NCBI RefSeq assembly: GCF_900100085.1
Contig: NZ_FNEJ01000020.1
Span: 1 to 64,000 of the forward strand
Length of the DNA: 64,000 nt
From: Salipiger marinus
GTDB taxonomy: Bacteria > Pseudomonadota > Alphaproteobacteria > Rhodobacterales > Rhodobacteraceae
Reading direction: 5' to 3'
Within the stretch, counting starts at the first letter, position 1, and each line of letters begins with the position of its first letter. Position numbers and translations under genes: made by a program. The notes beneath the pieces are model-generated. The model made no database searches and was not told the origin of the DNA. It saw nothing but the letters and a program-made list of their open reading frames with translations. Positions 62,277-64,000 of this stretch are shown in pieces.

Positions 62277-64000
62277 TCAGGCGGCGGCCATCCGCGCCTC
62301 TAGCTCGGCGCGGCTGCGGTTCCAGAGCGGCTGCAGCGCGGCCAGATCACCCTGCGCCGGCCGCTCGCCCCGCTTGATCCGCGCCTCGATCCGGATCAGC
62401 GCCGCACGCATGGCCTCGGCGCCAAAGGTGCCGCAGGATCCGGCGCATTTATGTGCGGTCGCCGCCAGATCCGCCGCATCCGGCCCGGATTTGGCCAGCG
62501 TGATCACGGCATCATCCATCTCGTCAAAGAACCGCGCCAGCAGCCGCGCGCCCGCTTCCTGCGGAACGTTGCGATGGAAATGCGCCAGCACCGTATCGTC
62601 GATCAGCGGCTCGCTGGCGGGCGCGGCCTCCACGGCGGGGGTTTCGGCGTTTTCCCCGGCAGCGGCGGCACGCAGCGTCGCAAGCAGCTTCTGCCGCTCC
62701 ACCGGCTTGTTCAGACAGGCCTCCATCCCCAGCCGGTGAAAGCGCGCGCGCTCTTCGGGCAGGGCATGCGCGGTCAGCGCCACGATCGGCGTGTTGCGAG
62801 AGGCGCCATCGCCGCCGCGGATGTGCTGCACCGCCTCGGTGCCGTCCATGATCGGCATGGAGATGTCCATCAGGATCACGTCAAACCTGTGCCGCGCCGC
62901 CTGATCGACGCCTTCGCGGCCATTCTCCGCCTCGACCACCGAATGCCCCGCCGAATCCAGCATCTCGCGCACGATGAAGCGGTTGATCTCGTTGTCCTCG
63001 ACCAGCAGCACGTCGAGCGGCGCGCCAGTATCCTCGGGGGCGGACCATGCCTCGACCAGACGTTCGACCACGGCCTGCGTCGGCGCCAGCGGCACGCGGA
63101 ACCAGAACAGGCTGCCCTCGCCCGGCTCGCTTTCCGCGCCGATCTCGCCGCCCATCAGCTTGACGAACCGCCGCGCGATGCCCAGCCCCAGCCCGGTCCC
63201 GCCGGTTTCCCGCGCATAAGACGAATCCAGCGTCTCGAAATCGTTGAAGACGCGCTCCAGATCTTCCTCGGCGATGCCGATGCCGCTGTCGGAGACGCGG
63301 AATTCCACCATGCTCTCGGCGCCGGGCAGACATTCCACCTCCACCTCGATCTCGCCCTGACGGGTGAACTTCGCGGCATTGCCGACAAGGTTCAGCAGCA
63401 CATGGCGCAGACGGCGCATGTCGCCCTCGACCCCGTCGCGCGGCGCGCCCACCCATTGCCAGCTCAGCGTGTTGCCATAGCTTTCCGCAACCGGGCCCGC
63501 CGTGTGCATCACCCCGTCCAGAAGCTGCGTGATCGAGAAGGGTTCGGATTCCGCCTTCATCTTGCCGGCCTCGAACTTGGCCAGATCCAGCACGTCATTG
63601 ACCAGCCCCAAGAGCAGCTCGCCCGAGGCCTGCATCCGCTCCAGCAGATCGGCCTGACGCGGGCTGAGCGGCTGGTCATGCAGCAGCTGCATGGTGCCCA
63701 GCAGACCGTTCAGCGGCGTGCGCATCTCGTGGCTCATGACGGCAAGGAATTCCGACTTCACCCGTTCGCCCGCCAGCGCGCGGTCCCGCGCCTCGCGCAG
63801 TTCGGCCTCGTCATTCTTGCGGCGCGAGATGTCGCGGATATAGGCGACATACAGCGGCAGCCCCGCCTCGGAACGATCAATGGCGAATTCCGCCGGGAAA
63901 AGCCGCCCGTCGCGCGACCGCACCGTCACCTCGAAATGCCGCTCTTCCAGACGCGGACGGCGCAGCTGTTCGGCGAAGGCGAAGGCGCCGTGGCGCTGCG
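62277..64000 (-). CDS. Hybrid sensor histidine kinase, C-terminal part (5' end outside window)
   Basis: The frame stays open to the window edge, so the N-terminus is missing. In order, the visible part has the end of a PAS domain (RDGRLFPAEFAIDRS, YIRDISRRK) and the HisKA dimerisation helix with the H-box FLAVMSHEMRTPLNGLL. The HATPase comes next (NLVGNAAKFT, DSGIGI, GGTGLGLGIA). The receiver domain has its phospho-Asp in VILMDISMPIMDG and Lys in LNKPVE. The C-terminal HPt has its His in TAHKCAGSCGTFGAE. The protein can therefore run an internal His-Asp-His relay to an unknown response regulator not encoded nearby. Confidence 0.94.
   Translation of the reverse strand, partial: QRHGAFAFAEQLRRPRLEERHFEVTVRSRDGRLFPAEFAIDRSEAGLPLYVAYIRDISRRKNDEAELREARDRALAGERVKSEFLAVMSHEMRTPLNGLLGTMQLLHDQPLSPRQADLLERMQASGELLLGLVNDVLDLAKFEAGKMKAESEPFSITQLLDGVMHTAGPVAESYGNTLSWQWVGAPRDGVEGDMRRLRHVLLNLVGNAAKFTRQGEIEVEVECLPGAESMVEFRVSDSGIGIAEEDLERVFNDFETLDSSYARETGGTGLGLGIARRFVKLMGGEIGAESEPGEGSLFWFRVPLAPTQAVVERLVEAWSAPEDTGAPLDVLLVEDNEINRFIVREMLDSAGHSVVEAENGREGVDQAARHRFDVILMDISMPIMDGTEAVQHIRGGDGASRNTPIVALTAHALPEERARFHRLGMEACLNKPVERQKLLATLRAAAAGENAETPAVEAAPASEPLIDDTVLAHFHRNVPQEAGARLLARFFDEMDDAVITLAKSGPDAADLAATAHKCAGSCGTFGAEAMRAALIRIEARIKRGERPAQGDLAALQPLWNRSRAELEARMAAA

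Overview
The window is high-GC alphaproteobacterial chromosome, and everything points to a Rhodobacteraceae member (Rhodobacter/Paracoccus/Roseobacter relatives). Evidence: a short prolyl-tRNA synthetase without the editing insertion, a PccR-type regulator next to pccB, TRAP transporters with short ATGA overlaps, a DUF6497 protein, and GC-rich intergenic repeats ending in a GGGATATTT motif. I see no IS element, prophage, CRISPR array, rRNA or tRNA. Gene order looks chromosomal, but 37.7-58.1 kb has the look of an accessory catabolic region.

0-14 kb: the 3' end of glmM converges on proS. A plus-strand run follows: AI-2E-family permease, hda (ATGA overlap), ppk1, a lone flagellin gene and ppx. 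Between 12.8 and 9.6 kb on the minus strand is a packed set (glyoxalase-like protein, GNAT acetyltransferase, TerB/J-domain co-chaperone, EEP-family phosphodiesterase, small secreted protein). nhaA closes this part with a textbook bidirectional terminator.

14-27 kb: the propionyl-CoA assimilation locus. pccB, pccA and B12-dependent methylmalonyl-CoA mutase are all on the minus strand. Small uncharacterised or exported proteins lie between them, including a 47-residue lipoprotein and possibly a 23-residue ORF. The regulator gene pccR lies beyond a divergent MFS exporter gene. A shared GGCAAANNTGCAAAG element precedes both pccB and pccR.

27-37.7 kb: gatC-gatA, an excalibur-domain lipoprotein with a coupled muramoyl-alanine amidase, a UPF0173 hydrolase, a glycosyltransferase-like protein and metY. 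metY has an unusual leader, a 7-codon ORF plus a hairpin that buries its start codon. A SIMPL-domain protein follows, then a 923-residue Pro/Ala-rich single-pass membrane protein with pilus/secretion-like ends.

37.7-58.1 kb: a dense catabolic region. It has two complete TRAP transporters, a dihydropyrimidinase/hydantoinase, three DapA-like lyases (two in tandem with altered active-site motifs), an HpcH/HpaI aldolase, and three MaoC/hotdog proteins (one lacking the usual catalytic residues). It also has two acyl-CoA dehydrogenases, a CaiB-type CoA-transferase, an acyl-CoA synthetase-like enzyme, a DUF3830 protein, a tautomerase-like protein, an EthD-like small protein, and GntR and LysR regulators. 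I read it as uptake of one or more carboxylic or cyclic amide compounds, followed by ring opening, retro-aldol cleavage and CoA-linked oxidation. The substrate cannot be read from the sequence.

58.1-64 kb: a carboxynorspermidine dehydrogenase/decarboxylase pair, a GT2 glycosyltransferase with its own terminator, a 521-bp gene-free stretch, and the 3' part of a hybrid sensor kinase (PAS-HisKA-HATPase-REC-HPt) that runs off the window.
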